DNA of 64,000 nt from Scytonema sp. UIC 10036. GTDB lineage: Bacteria > Cyanobacteriota > Cyanobacteriia > Cyanobacteriales > Nostocaceae. The notes beneath the pieces are model-generated. The model was not told the DNA's origin. It worked only from the letters and a program-made list of their open reading frames with translations, and ran no database searches. The stretch covers positions 1 to 64,000 of the forward strand of contig NZ_WJFC01000027.1 of assembly GCF_009725235.1 (NCBI RefSeq), written 5' to 3'. This document shows positions 27,934 to 37,955 of this stretch, one piece after another. Numbering within the stretch: the stretch's first letter is position 1; every line of letters starts with the position of its first letter. The position numbers and the translations under genes were made by a program.

Positions 27934-28350
27934 CTATTTTATTATCGCTAAATTTAATACCCATACAATCAGTGAAAAGTCAACAAAGAAAGCTTGGGCA
28001 GGTGCGATCGCCATGCTATTGACCATTGCTGAAGCAGCAATCAAAATATCCGCCTCTCCGATAGGAGTTCCTTTTTTCCTTAGTTCTGCATAGATATCAA
28101 CGGCTTGAACAACGATCTCATAAGTTAAAGGGAGAATAATATTGTTGGGACAAAATTGTTCAAATGCTTTGAGTTGTTTATTAGCCGCTTTAGCTTTCAG
28201 TCCTCGCAGAATTTCATAGCGAGTAATAATCGAGAAAGTAAACCTGCTATGTTGCTCCAAATATGCTTGAGTTTAAGCAAGGACAAGAGAATTTTGGTGC
28301 AGAATGACTGACAGCGTATCGGTATCTAAAAGCACTGGTTCTTGGCTCAT
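27934..28350 (-). pseudogene. Broken PIN-domain (VapC-like) toxin
   Basis: The gene starts at ATG 28350, overlapping the antitoxin stop as ATGA. It reads MSQEPVLLDTDTLSVIL with the first PIN acidic residues, but codon 26 is TAA (28273-28275). The frame then continues as TQAYLEQHSRFTFSIITRYE with the conserved E of the second acidic position, and GTPIGEADILIAASAM with the third. The C-terminal ~25 residues (after NSMAIA) no longer match the usual T-x-N-x-x-H-F ending. PIN toxins are Mg2+-dependent ribonucleases. Here the toxin appears dead while its antitoxin is still open. Confidence 0.8.
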
Positions 28351-28583
28351 ATTTCAGTTCTATCAGAGAAAAAATTGTCTTGATTGAAGACGATGTCTTC
28401 AATTTCGTCAATATCCGTTGCTGACAATCCTTCATAAACTTGAGCAGCAAGTTGTAGCATATCTTGAGGACTAAGAGGAGTAGTAGGTTCAACTATCAAT
28501 TGGACAAATTGCCCTTCAGTCAATTCAGGTTCTTCTAAGGGGCGAAATACCTCATTTTCATAAATAGCTTTCAAGGTTTGCAT
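28347..28583 (-). CDS. Antitoxin of the AF2212/DUF104-like type
   Basis: The protein has 78 aa and begins MQTLKAIYENEVFRPLEEP. This is a very typical start for the small AF2212-like (DUF104) antitoxins that pair with PIN toxins: a beta strand, then x-G-x-F-R-P-L. ELTEGQFVQLIVEP follows, and an acidic helical tail (ATDIDEIEDIVF) probably wraps the toxin. It overlaps the toxin gene by 4 bp and comes first, as usual for vapBC. Because the toxin is interrupted, this antitoxin may be an orphan or may guard against a homologous toxin elsewhere. Confidence 0.8.
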   Translation of the reverse strand: MQTLKAIYENEVFRPLEEPELTEGQFVQLIVEPTTPLSPQDMLQLAAQVYEGLSATDIDEIEDIVFNQDNFFSDRTEI

Positions 28584-28765
28584 TTAACGATAACCTCCTC
28601 AATAGTTACTTAAACGCCATCATACATCCAACTACAGTCTTAATTGTTTTAGTCGTTAGCCATTCACGCTTAGTTTACAAAAATAAATAAAACGTAAGCT
28701 CTTTTGAAGCAAAGTCACAGTAACCTAAAGTTTAAGTATTTTAAACACTCCGAGGTGTGTGCTCC

Positions 28766-30337
28766 ATGAAAGCTTTACTCCTCTGGCCTATAATGCCCAA
28801 TTCTTTCTGGTCTTACCAGGAAACACTTGATTTATCAGGTTTACGCAGTACAAATCCTCCTTTAGGATTAATTACAGTAGCTGCATTGTTGCCTGCTCAT
28901 TGGGAAATCCGATTGGTTGACCGTAATATCTGTCAGGAGACAGATGACGATTGGGCATGGTGCGATTTAGTGATTGTCTCTGCAATGATAATCCAGAAAC
29001 AGGATTTTCGGGAATTGATTCAAAAAGGAATTGCGTTAGGCAAAAAAGTGGCTGTGGGAGGACCATTTCCCACATCAGTACCGGAATTTGCGCTGGAAGC
29101 AGGAGCTAATTATCTGATTTTGGATGAAGGAGAATGCACTGTTCCTCTGTTTTTAGAAGCTTTAGCACGGGGAGACGAACGGGGAATTTTCCGCGCTACA
29201 GAAAAACCGGATGTGACTCAGACTCCTATAGCCCGCTTTGACTTACTGAATTTAGATACATACCTAGCGATTACCATACAGTTTTCACGTGGTTGCCCTT
29301 TTCAGTGCGAGTTTTGCGACATTATCAACTTGTATGGGCGCAAACCTCGTACAAAAATACCAGAACAAATGCTTAAGGAGTTTCAAGTCCTCTATGATTT
29401 GGGCTGGCGGCGGTATGTGTTTGTTGTGGATGACAATTTTATTGGGAACAAACGCAACGCTAAGGTATTTTTGCGATCGCTCATCCCTTGGATGGAAGAA
29501 CACAATTATCCTTTTATCCTCATAACAGAAGCTTCTCTGAACTTGGCAGAAGATGACGAACTCATTGAGTTAATGGTGAAAGCTGGTTTCACCATGGTGT
29601 TCATGGGTATTGAAACACCAGATACAGATAGCCTATTGGGCATTCACAAAGTTCAGAACACGCGCCAAGATTTAATAGAGTCTTGTCATAAAATCACGCG
29701 AGCGGGATTGCAGATTATGTCCGGCTTCATCATGGGCTTTGATAACGAACGCCCTGGTGCAGGTAAAAGGATTCGGGAATTTATGGAAGAGACAGGAATT
29801 CCTCAAGGACATTTTAGCTTGTTACAGGCATTGCAAAACACTGCTATGTGGAACCGCTTGCAGCAAGAAGGAAGATTGCTTGATGGCTTTGGGACGGTTC
29901 ACCAAGGCACGATTATGAACTTTATACCAACGCGTCCAGTGGAAGAAATTACTGAGGAATACATTGACGCATTTTGGCATATTTACGAACCAATGCCTTA
30001 TCTCAAACGCACTTTCCGTCACATGATGATGATGAAGGGATGGCGTGGAAAAACCAAGCGCCCCATAACTTGGCATGAAATTCGCTTATTTGCGGCATTA
30101 TGCTGGCGTCAGGGTATAGTGCGTTCTACAAGATTGAGGTATTGGTGGCAATTGATAGCGATCGCTCTTGTCAAACCCCGTCTTGTCTATGATTATTTGA
30201 CAGCCTTGGGTATTGGCGAGCACTTTTTCACCTACAGACATGAAGTTAAAGCACAGTTACAGGCGCAGTTAGCTGCATTACATCGTGCAAAGGAAACACA
30301 GCAGGAGGAAAAAAGTTATCAGCTAGAAACTGTTTAG
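28766..30337 (+). CDS. B12-binding-domain radical SAM protein
   Basis: I choose ATG 28766 (MKALLLWPIMP), preceded by GAGGTG at 7 bp, over a GTG nine bases earlier. The 523-aa protein has an N-terminal cobalamin-binding-like Rossmann domain (~1-135). The radical SAM core follows with the CxxxCxxC motif in RGCPFQCEFCDI, a GIETPD element, and MSGFIMGFDNE. A C-terminal helical domain of the DUF4070 type (~400-525) ends in a Gln/Lys/Glu-rich tail. Cobalamin radical SAM proteins methylate unactivated carbons in lipids, hopanoids and peptides; the substrate here is unknown. It is 1.8 kb upstream of the peptide exporter. Pieces of its 3' tail are repeated at 44239-44389 and 44610-44682. Confidence 0.85.
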   Translation: MKALLLWPIMPNSFWSYQETLDLSGLRSTNPPLGLITVAALLPAHWEIRLVDRNICQETDDDWAWCDLVIVSAMIIQKQDFRELIQKGIALGKKVAVGGPFPTSVPEFALEAGANYLILDEGECTVPLFLEALARGDERGIFRATEKPDVTQTPIARFDLLNLDTYLAITIQFSRGCPFQCEFCDIINLYGRKPRTKIPEQMLKEFQVLYDLGWRRYVFVVDDNFIGNKRNAKVFLRSLIPWMEEHNYPFILITEASLNLAEDDELIELMVKAGFTMVFMGIETPDTDSLLGIHKVQNTRQDLIESCHKITRAGLQIMSGFIMGFDNERPGAGKRIREFMEETGIPQGHFSLLQALQNTAMWNRLQQEGRLLDGFGTVHQGTIMNFIPTRPVEEITEEYIDAFWHIYEPMPYLKRTFRHMMMMKGWRGKTKRPITWHEIRLFAALCWRQGIVRSTRLRYWWQLIAIALVKPRLVYDYLTALGIGEHFFTYRHEVKAQLQAQLAALHRAKETQQEEKSYQLETV

Positions 30338-32145
30338 TTGCATCAGAACTGGTGCAGGGTATTGAGCACTGCCCCTCCAGGTATGTCCTTACGGATACGC
30401 TACGCGTTGCCGATAAGAGATCCCTGGAAGGGTTTCCCGTGCCCAGGGACTTAGTGAACCTGGAGAGACGTTGTTTGTATAGCCATTGAGAAACGGGAAT
30501 CTATACTCCTTTATTACTAGCTAAAAATGCGAAAACACGTAGGTTGGGTTGAGGAACGAAACCCAACCTACAGAAATTTTTATGCGAGCAGTATTGGGAG
30601 ATATAGTACTCGACGTTAACATAGATTTTTTCCAAATCCTCACATTTTGGCAATGATTTTTGCACATCTTCTTATAATAGATGGAACTTGGGAGTTAGCC
30701 ATACAAAAATGTGTACTGCTCCTTGTAATACCTACCCACTTACTATGCCTTAGCTTGCTTTCATAACACCACCTGCTACACGATTTTTACATTTTGAGCT
30801 ACTGCAATCTGAGTCAGATTACTAAAATATAAGACTGTCAGGTTGCAGTGCTTGTGAGTCTTTAGTTCTACACATACACTTCCTAGAAAATAGTAGATAA
30901 AGAATTTGAGGAATTTGTGAGATTTTTGTTAAGTTTTAGTAAAGAATGCTCAGAGCGTGTCAAGTGCGAGTCCTACAATTTGTAATTGCCTGAATTTTTC
31001 ACAGGTGCTCGTGATTTTATCCTCAAAGCTCTATTCCATGAACTTTCGTAAAAAATTAAAGATTAAAGTTTTTGTGAAGACATCTTGACAAAAAATCTTG
31101 TACGTATAAAAATTAAAAAATGATGATTGTATGCACTATCGCAAAAATAGCGTTGGCGTACTTTATCTATCCACTTGTCTCATTTAGGTTTTCAGATTCC
31201 CGCTATTTAGTAAATGGTCATGAGTTAGGTTTATTGGCTAAAACACCATTAAAACCTCCCTCTAAAATCTCAAGACCATCATATATTGTCAATCAAAATA
31301 TCTTAGCTCTGAATAAACTCTAAAAGGCTTGCAGTTAACGCGAATGTTGATTAACAAAAGTTTAGGCTGTCGTTTAGCTGGAAAAAAATAAATCAGACAG
31401 TAAATTAGATTCTTGCCTTGACCAATTAATAACAATTCTTTTTAAGGCAAGTTTAGGCGCGTTTAACCTCTCTTTTTTCCCGTGTACAGAAGAAACAAGC
31501 ACAGAAGCTGATTTAAGTTTAAGGTTTAGCCAGCGAAATTTTAGACAAATCAGGTATATTCACCCTCGGTTGCCAACCTAACAAGGCTTATGAGTTAGTT
31601 CGTATATCCAGAACATTAATCAATTAGCCTGCTGGGGCTAACTCAATTACACAGCTACGAACGCTGAGAAATCGCATAGGCATCTAACTAAGCATCTGTG
31701 ACAATCGCGTTTGCGTTGGTTTCACATTGCGATCGCACAAAGAAGGTCTCTAGGTCATCTAATTCTCCAAATTTTGGTATATCGTTGCGCTTGCGGTGCA
31801 TAGGGAAGTTTTTCAGCAATTTGTTTTAATCAATAAATTATGGTTGTATGCTGAACTCTTTTATCGCGCTCAATTGCTCGACGAAATCCTACGCCATTAA
31901 CGTATGACCTAAACATTGTTGCTTGATTTCATCTGAGTCCCTTCTTGGTGGACTGTAAACATCCATAAATCGACGCTCGCAATTGACATACATGTAATTC
32001 TGTTTACCTATTCATTTACCATTTTTTTATCTCAGTAGACTCGCAGTATGACATTGCATGGTAGAACACCTCAATTCATCCCTTTCCGCACACAACGCCC
32101 AATTTGAAATAAACCAATCGCTCATTCAGTCTTGGAGATGAGGAA
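30338..32145. other. 1.8-kb intergenic region before the peptide export genes
   Basis: I see no convincing gene. A GC-rich stretch at 30370-30475 has several short stems (CTCCAGG / CCTGGAG). A dispersed hairpin is at 30539-30571. CTTGCCTT (31412-31419) and AAGGCAAG (31444-31451) could pair over a long loop. On the minus strand around 31800-31920 a degraded frame (NGVGFRRAIERDKRVQ) hints at a decayed gene that I cannot identify. An ORF at 31120-31323 has no ribosome site and is not credible. Confidence 0.4.
30539..30571. repeat. Dispersed hairpin repeat, copy 2
   Basis: GTAGGTTGGGTT and AACCCAACCTAC arms surround a GAGGAACGA loop, identical to the copy at 7797-7831. Confidence 0.8.
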
Positions 32146-35100
32146 ATGCCATTAAGATTTTCACAAGCGCAGCTTGGTAAACAGCTAACTCTTGTTTTGG
32201 GTGAGGAGTTAGAAGATAGAGAAGTGCAAAGCTGCTTGGCAGCGATGGAAATTGTGGAACCGCCGATAGCAAAACCTTTCTGGCAAGCAACAGCAGCAAA
32301 GGCGGGAATTTACTTAATCTTAGCAGGTCAAGTTAGATTGCTGGATATTGGGGAGAACTTAATTACTACCCTCTCCCCTGGAGAATCATTTGGAGAATTA
32401 ACTTTGTTTCCCGAAGCAGGTTTGCAAGCTTACTGTGCCAGATCTTCTGTGAACTTAAAGCTTAGCTATCTCAAACAAGAGACATTACAACCTTTAATAG
32501 GCAAATATCCCAGTGTCCGCGATCGCCTCTACCATAAGGCAGAACTCTGGGATCTACTTTTGTTGTGTTGTCAAAATTCTCAATTTCCGCAGCACACATC
32601 ACAAGTACAAGGGTTCCTCAAAGCTTTATCCCTATTTGAGCGGCATAATTTCAACTCTTTAGAGGCAATACCTGTACTGGAAGGTTGTAAGCTATGGCTA
32701 TTGTACCGAGGTAAATTGCTGCAATCTGATGGTAGTTCCTTGACACCGGGGAAAATCTATACAAAGTTTCAACAGGAAAACTTGCAAGTACAGCAACCAA
32801 CAACTGTATATATACTCCAAGATGTCCATTGGCAAACTGCACTGCAATATTGCCCAGAATTAGCGGAGTTTATCACTGTCGATCGGGGTTTAGTATCGAG
32901 CCCAGGGCCAAAACTACGTCGCAAACGTAACAGGATAGAACGTTTGGACTCATCCCAAAAAATTATTCCCTTTCCAGGACAAGAACAACCATCACAACCA
33001 AAATCAAAGAAAACACTTCCTTATTTTCCCAGTCCAAAGGTGCAAGTAGGGCATTGGTGGGGACGTTTTACCCATCAATATCCCTTTTATGCTCAACATA
33101 GTGCCTCTGATTGCGGTGCTGCTTGTTTGGTGATGATTGGTCGCTATTGGGGTAAGCACTTTAGTGTCAATCGTCTGCGGGATATGACTAACGTTGGTCG
33201 TAGTGGCGCATCTTTAGGAGCGATCGCCACGGCTGCTGAAAGCTTGGGTTTCGCCACCCGTCCGGTGAAAGCCACCCTGGATAAATTTGCCGAACAATCT
33301 TTACCTGCGATCGCTCACTGGGAAGGGAATCACTTTATCGTCGTCTATGAAATTACCAAAAAGCAAGTGATTGTGGGCGATCCTGCCCTCGGTCTACGTA
33401 AGTTTACCCGCAAGGAATTTACAGCAGGTTGGACTGGCTATGCATTACTTCTACAACCCACATCCCTACTTAAAGAAGCCCAGAATCAGGATGTCGGCTT
33501 GTGGAAGTTTTTTGAGTTAGTCAAACCTCACTATCGAGTCCTGATAGAAGTCTTTATCGCTTCGGTGTTAATTCAGGTATTTGGATTAGTAACCCCAGTA
33601 TTTACCCAGTTATTACTCGACCGAGTACTCGTCCAACGCAGCGTTGCTACCCTGAACGCCGTTGGTTTGGGGATGATAGTTTTTGGGTTGTTCAGCATTA
33701 TCATGAACGGAGTGCGGACATATTTGCTTAGCCACACTGCCAACCGTATCAGCATCTCCCTATTGGTAGGTTTTATCAAACATACCTTCCGCTTGCCCCT
33801 TTCCTATTTTGAATCCCGTTATGTTGGGGATATCATCTCCCGCATCCAGGAAAACCAAAAAATTCAAAACTTCTTGACTGGTCAAACCCTCTCCATCCTG
33901 CTGGATATGCTGACATTAGTCATCTATCTAGCACTGATGTTTTGGTATAGCTGGAAGATGTCATTATTTGTGCTAGTTACTATACCACCATTTTTCATTC
34001 TGGCGTTGGCTAGCACAGGGATTTTGCGACGCATTTCCAGAGATATTTTTAATGCTGGAGCCAAAGAAAACAGCTATATTATTGAATCTCTTACAGGAAT
34101 TCGCACTGTCCGCTCATTGGCTGTTGAACAAACTGTGCGTTGGCATTGGGAAGAACTATTAAATAATTTGGTCAAAAAAGCCTTCAATGCTCAGGTGATT
34201 GGGATTCGCCTCTCCATGCTCAGTGGTGCAATCAATACCTTTACCAGTACAGCATTAATGTGGTTTGGCGCATGGCAAGTCATTCAAGGAGAACTCACTA
34301 TTGGTCAATTGATTGCTTTCAATATGTTGGTAGGTAATGTTTTGGGTCCTTTCCAAAGGTTTTCAGGGCTGTGGAATCAATTCCAAGAAATTCTTATTTC
34401 CACAGAACGCATTAATGATGTCCTAGACGCCGAACCAGAAGAAGACTTACACAATAAACCCCGTAAGACTTTGGGTAGATTGCGCGGTCACATTCGCTTC
34501 GAGCGTGTCACCTTCCGATATCACCCAGAAAGTAAGACTAACGTCCTGGAAAATATCAATTTTGAAATCCAGCCAGAGCAAATGGTGGCATTAGTGGGAC
34601 GCAGTGGTTCTGGGAAAACCACCCTAAGTAAACTAATTTTGGGTTTATATCCACCGACAGATGGCAAAGTATTAATTGACAATCAAGACGTGACTGGAAT
34701 TTCTTTGCGATCGCTCCGTTCTCAAATCGGTGTTGTCGATCAAGATACCTTTTTGTTTGGTAGTACAATCCGAGAAAACATTTCCATAGCACACCCAGAA
34801 GCAACTCTCAACGAAATTATTCAAGCAGCAAAATTAGCGGGAGCAGATGAATTTATCCAGCAACTACCCCTAGGTTACGAAACCCAAATTGGTGAAGGTG
34901 GGGGAATGCTCTCTGGGGGACAACGCCAACGTTTGGCGATCGCTCGTGCTTTGTTAGGAAATCCCCGTTTATTGCTGTTTGACGAAGCCACCAGCCATCT
35001 AGACACAGAATCAGAACGGATTATTCAGAACAACATGAAAACTATTCTCAAAGGACGCACAAGTATCATTATTGCCCATCGTCTTTCCACTGTCCGCAAT

Positions 35101-35223
35101 GCTGATTTAATTCTAGTTTTAGATCGCGGTATTTTGGTGGAAAGCGGTACTCACGACGAATTAATCGCTAAACAAGGTCATTACTACTATCTGAACCAAC
35201 AACAACTAGCTCAAGTAAGTTAA
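32146..35223 (+). CDS. Peptidase C39 ABC exporter with N-terminal cyclic-nucleotide-binding-like region
   Basis: This 1025-aa protein has a cNMP-binding-like beta roll at ~15-150 (LILAGQVRLLD, SPGESFGELTLF) and a weaker second unit to ~265. The C39 cysteine protease follows at ~300-435, with Cys323 in SDCGAACLV, His396 in EGNHFIVVYE and Asp412 in VGDPALG. Six membrane helices (~460-730) and an ABC ATPase come last (Walker A GRSGSGKTT, signature LSGGQRQR, Walker B LLLFDEATS). Such exporters cut leaders after Gly-Gly and secrete the cores. The N-terminal region is like that of HetC-type cyanobacterial transporters and could tune export to a second messenger. The HlyD gene follows by 19 bp. Likely substrates are the GG-leader peptides at 38-43 kb. 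Confidence 0.95.
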   Translation: MPLRFSQAQLGKQLTLVLGEELEDREVQSCLAAMEIVEPPIAKPFWQATAAKAGIYLILAGQVRLLDIGENLITTLSPGESFGELTLFPEAGLQAYCARSSVNLKLSYLKQETLQPLIGKYPSVRDRLYHKAELWDLLLLCCQNSQFPQHTSQVQGFLKALSLFERHNFNSLEAIPVLEGCKLWLLYRGKLLQSDGSSLTPGKIYTKFQQENLQVQQPTTVYILQDVHWQTALQYCPELAEFITVDRGLVSSPGPKLRRKRNRIERLDSSQKIIPFPGQEQPSQPKSKKTLPYFPSPKVQVGHWWGRFTHQYPFYAQHSASDCGAACLVMIGRYWGKHFSVNRLRDMTNVGRSGASLGAIATAAESLGFATRPVKATLDKFAEQSLPAIAHWEGNHFIVVYEITKKQVIVGDPALGLRKFTRKEFTAGWTGYALLLQPTSLLKEAQNQDVGLWKFFELVKPHYRVLIEVFIASVLIQVFGLVTPVFTQLLLDRVLVQRSVATLNAVGLGMIVFGLFSIIMNGVRTYLLSHTANRISISLLVGFIKHTFRLPLSYFESRYVGDIISRIQENQKIQNFLTGQTLSILLDMLTLVIYLALMFWYSWKMSLFVLVTIPPFFILALASTGILRRISRDIFNAGAKENSYIIESLTGIRTVRSLAVEQTVRWHWEELLNNLVKKAFNAQVIGIRLSMLSGAINTFTSTALMWFGAWQVIQGELTIGQLIAFNMLVGNVLGPFQRFSGLWNQFQEILISTERINDVLDAEPEEDLHNKPRKTLGRLRGHIRFERVTFRYHPESKTNVLENINFEIQPEQMVALVGRSGSGKTTLSKLILGLYPPTDGKVLIDNQDVTGISLRSLRSQIGVVDQDTFLFGSTIRENISIAHPEATLNEIIQAAKLAGADEFIQQLPLGYETQIGEGGGMLSGGQRQRLAIARALLGNPRLLLFDEATSHLDTESERIIQNNMKTILKGRTSIIIAHRLSTVRNADLILVLDRGILVESGTHDELIAKQGHYYYLNQQQLAQVS

Positions 35224-35242
35224 AAGTCAGGAGAATAGAACT

Positions 35243-36784
35243 ATGCCAGCTGCATCTACCAATTCCTCTTCTGCTTTGATAAGAGAGGAGGAAGATGAAT
35301 TCATAAGCTACAGCAATACTGACGAATTTACTGAAAACACCGAACCGACCGCAGATAATACCAATGATTTGCATTACAGCACGGAAGAACTGTTAGATGC
35401 CTTACCTCGGGTTTGGACTCGTGGTGTATTTTATACACTAATAGGCTTTGTTGTCCTCGCTTTACCCTGGGCAACCTTTTCAAAGGTAGACGAGACAGGA
35501 AGCGCTAGAGGACGGATAGAACCCCAAGGCGCAACCCAAAAATTAGACTCTCAAGCTGGTGGCAGTGTCAAGGCTGTCAAGGTGAAAGAAGGTGACATTG
35601 TCACAGCAGGACAGGTTTTACTAGAACTTGAGTCTGATGTGTTGCGAACACAACTTCAGCAAGCAGAGGCAAAACTTTCGGGATTGTTAAATCAAAGGGT
35701 ACAGTTATATGTACTCAAAAACCAACTACAGTTAACCCTTAGCACTCAGGAACAACAAAACCAATCCCAAGCCTTGGAAAAACTCTCCCAAGTTAACCAA
35801 GCGAAACAAAACCTGGATGCCAAACAGAGTATTTATAACCTACAGAGGCTTGAAAAACAAGCATTAGTCAATCAAGCCGAACAACAAATTAACACCTCTG
35901 AGAACGATCGACAGTCGGCTGAAAGTCGTTTGAAGATAGATTCCAGACAAGTCCAGCGCTTTAGTCAACTCCTTAGGGATGGTGCTGTTTCTGCAACCCA
36001 AATTGACCAACTGATTAAAGAAAAACAAGAAAGCAATCGACTTTACAAAAAGGCGGAATCTGACGTTAAACAAGCAAAATTGCGCTTAAATGAAGAAAAA
36101 AGTCGTTATCAGGCAACAATGAGTCAGTTACAGGCTAATATTGAGCAAGCAAAGCTGCAACTGCAAGAAGAACAAAATAGCTATCACAGCTTACTGCAAA
36201 CAGGTAAATTGGCAATTCTGAAAAATCAGCAACAACTCAAAGACTTGGAATCACAAATCACCGGGCTAAAATCCCAAATTCTCCAAACTAAAAGCGAACT
36301 CACATCTTTAGAGATACAGTTACAGCAGAGGATAGTGCGATCGCCTGTTAATGGGATAATTTTTGAGTTTCCAATCAGCAAGCCGGGAGCAGTAGTACAA
36401 CCCGGACAAAGAATTGCCCAAATTGCGCCTCAAAATGTTGGTATTATCCTCAAAGCCAATATGCCCAGTCAGGATAGCGGCTTTTTAAAGGTAGGAATGC
36501 CAGTCAAAATCAAATTTGATGCTTATCCGTTCCAAGAGTACGGCATTGTCCAAGGGAAAGTGAGTTGGGTATCTCCTGACTCAAAGGTACAGCAAACACC
36601 CCAAGGAAACATTGAAACTTATGAATTGGAAATCAGTTTAGAGAAGCAGTATATCCAAAACGGCGACAAACGTATTGCCCTGACCGCCGGTCAGACAGCC
36701 AACGCGGAAGTCATTATTCGTCAGCGTCAGGTGATTGATTTTGTCTTAGATCCGTTTAAGAAACTGCAAAAAGGCAGTTTATAA
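35243..36784 (+). CDS. HlyD-family periplasmic adaptor for peptide export
   Basis: The protein has 513 aa; the ATG follows CAGGAG. An acidic, Ser/Thr-rich cytoplasmic N-terminus leads to one membrane helix (~70-92, FYTLIGFVVLALPWATF). A lipoyl half-motif (GGSVKAVKVKEGDIVTAGQ) and a long coiled-coil hairpin of ~200 residues rich in Gln follow. The second lipoyl half (RIVRSPVNGIIFEF) and the barrel domain (GQRIAQIAPQNVG, TAGQTANAEVIIRQR) complete the adaptor. It should link the ABC exporter in the inner membrane to a TolC-type outer-membrane channel; no TolC gene is in the window. It forms an operon with the upstream exporter. Confidence 0.95.
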   Translation: MPAASTNSSSALIREEEDEFISYSNTDEFTENTEPTADNTNDLHYSTEELLDALPRVWTRGVFYTLIGFVVLALPWATFSKVDETGSARGRIEPQGATQKLDSQAGGSVKAVKVKEGDIVTAGQVLLELESDVLRTQLQQAEAKLSGLLNQRVQLYVLKNQLQLTLSTQEQQNQSQALEKLSQVNQAKQNLDAKQSIYNLQRLEKQALVNQAEQQINTSENDRQSAESRLKIDSRQVQRFSQLLRDGAVSATQIDQLIKEKQESNRLYKKAESDVKQAKLRLNEEKSRYQATMSQLQANIEQAKLQLQEEQNSYHSLLQTGKLAILKNQQQLKDLESQITGLKSQILQTKSELTSLEIQLQQRIVRSPVNGIIFEFPISKPGAVVQPGQRIAQIAPQNVGIILKANMPSQDSGFLKVGMPVKIKFDAYPFQEYGIVQGKVSWVSPDSKVQQTPQGNIETYELEISLEKQYIQNGDKRIALTAGQTANAEVIIRQRQVIDFVLDPFKKLQKGSL

Positions 36785-36816
36785 GTGTAGAGTGCTTGAT
36801 TCGTAGGAATAAGATT

Positions 36817-37023
36817 ATGCATCCAATTGACCTAATGAGAAAATATGGCTGGTCTTACCACAAACTAGCTGCGGAGTTTGGAGTTTCAGAAGCAGAAGCA
36901 AGGCGATGGGGATTTAAAAGAACTGCCACCAACTATCGAAATCCCCCATCAATGGCTTATAAACTAGCAGAAAAAATTGATAAGGAATTATCAACCTTAT
37001 TAGCAACTGCACAGCACTATTGA
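36817..37023 (+). CDS. Small HTH-like protein
   Basis: The start is ATG 36817 (MHPIDLMRKYGWSYHKLAA), with TAGGAAT ahead of it. The 68-aa product looks like a single helix-turn-helix (YHKLAAEFGVSEAEARRWGF) with a basic end, as in small regulatory or sigma-region-4-like proteins. It lies 32 bp after the HlyD gene and is followed by a strong terminator, so it probably closes that operon. A role in regulating the export genes is plausible. It is not a family I can name with certainty. Confidence 0.6.
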   Translation: MHPIDLMRKYGWSYHKLAAEFGVSEAEARRWGFKRTATNYRNPPSMAYKLAEKIDKELSTLLATAQHY

Positions 37024-37030
37024 AAGGCTC

Positions 37031-37070
37031 AAATCCCTCACTTTTTGAAGAAGTGAGGGATTTCATTTTT
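37031..37070 (+). terminator. Rho-independent terminator of the exporter operon
   Basis: The perfect 13-bp stem AAATCCCTCACTT / AAGTGAGGGATTT (37031-37043, 37051-37063) has a 7-base loop and is followed by CATTTTT. Confidence 0.9.
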
Positions 37071-37172
37071 AGAACCATTGTTACCACCAAAGTGACCTAG
37101 ACCCCGCTTCCAAATGCAGTTTTAATAGGTAATTGAGTTAAAAATAATTCCCTGTCATTGATTTGTTCCACT

Positions 37173-37955
37173 ATGACCGAGCATCTGACTATCTCGATTT
37201 CAGACATAATCCACAGCCTCAAACTTTCCTGTCAAATTCCTGAGGTTGTAAAAACTATCACATCTCAAAAAATTATTACTGAAGCAGTTCGGGAAGCTGG
37301 TATTGAGGTGACAGAAACAGAATTACAGTCAGAAGGAGACAAACTCAGATTAGATAAAAAACTTGTTACAGCTAAAGACACCTGGGCTTGGCTACACAAA
37401 CACCACTTATCTGTAAGGGATTTTGAAGAATTAGTCTATAACAGCCTCATTTCTAAGAAGTTAGCCAATTACCTTTTTTCGGAGCAAGTAAAAAAGTTCT
37501 TTTATGAACACCAACTAGACTATGAAGCAGCGGTCACCTACGAAGTTACTTTCGAGGATAGAGACTTGGCTCTAGAACTGTTTTGTGCGCTGGAAGAAGG
37601 GGAAATAACCTTTCCAGAAATGGCTCGTTTGTATATCCAAGACTTAGAGCTTCGTCGTGCTTATGGATATCAAGGAGTTCGATACCGTAAGGATTTCCGT
37701 CCAGAGATTGCAGCTGCTGTATTTGCTAGTTCTCCACCTAGGATTCTCAAACCAATAACCACACCAAAAGGTGTGTATTTAGTTTGGGTGGAAGAAATAA
37801 TTCAACCTAAATTAGATGAAAAGTTACACGACAAAATCATTTCGGAAATGTTTGCTGATTGGTTAAAGCAACAAGTAGAAGGAATGGCAATGGTCACACA
37901 GTTAGATTTAGATATTTATTTGCAACCAGAAGAACAAATGTGTCAACAGTCTTAA
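37173..37955 (+). CDS. Parvulin-type peptidyl-prolyl isomerase/foldase-like protein
   Basis: The start is ATG 37173 (MTEHLTISISDII). The 260-aa product has a SurA/PrsA-like helical N-terminal region (IITEAVREAGIEVTETELQSEGDKLR type), a central ISKKLANYLFSEQVKKFFYEH segment, and a parvulin-like domain at ~135-215. There the terminal strand KPITTPKGVYLVWVEEI replaces the usual P-x-x-t-x-x-G-x-H/Y-i elements; the active-site residues are poorly conserved. It lacks a signal peptide, so it should act in the cytoplasm. From memory, such proteins often sit beside C39-exporter and GG-peptide genes in cyanobacteria, suggesting a chaperone role for precursors; this is inference. Confidence 0.75.
   Translation: MTEHLTISISDIIHSLKLSCQIPEVVKTITSQKIITEAVREAGIEVTETELQSEGDKLRLDKKLVTAKDTWAWLHKHHLSVRDFEELVYNSLISKKLANYLFSEQVKKFFYEHQLDYEAAVTYEVTFEDRDLALELFCALEEGEITFPEMARLYIQDLELRRAYGYQGVRYRKDFRPEIAAAVFASSPPRILKPITTPKGVYLVWVEEIIQPKLDEKLHDKIISEMFADWLKQQVEGMAMVTQLDLDIYLQPEEQMCQQS

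Noticed and set aside
30370..30480. GC-rich stems that could be a riboswitch or structured RNA
   Set aside because: I could not match any known consensus (cobalamin, TPP, glycine or others); the stems are short and may be part of a dispersed repeat.
31120..31323. Possible 67-aa ORF upstream of the exporter
   Set aside because: No ribosome site, odd composition and no family resemblance; it lies in AT-rich DNA where chance ORFs are common.
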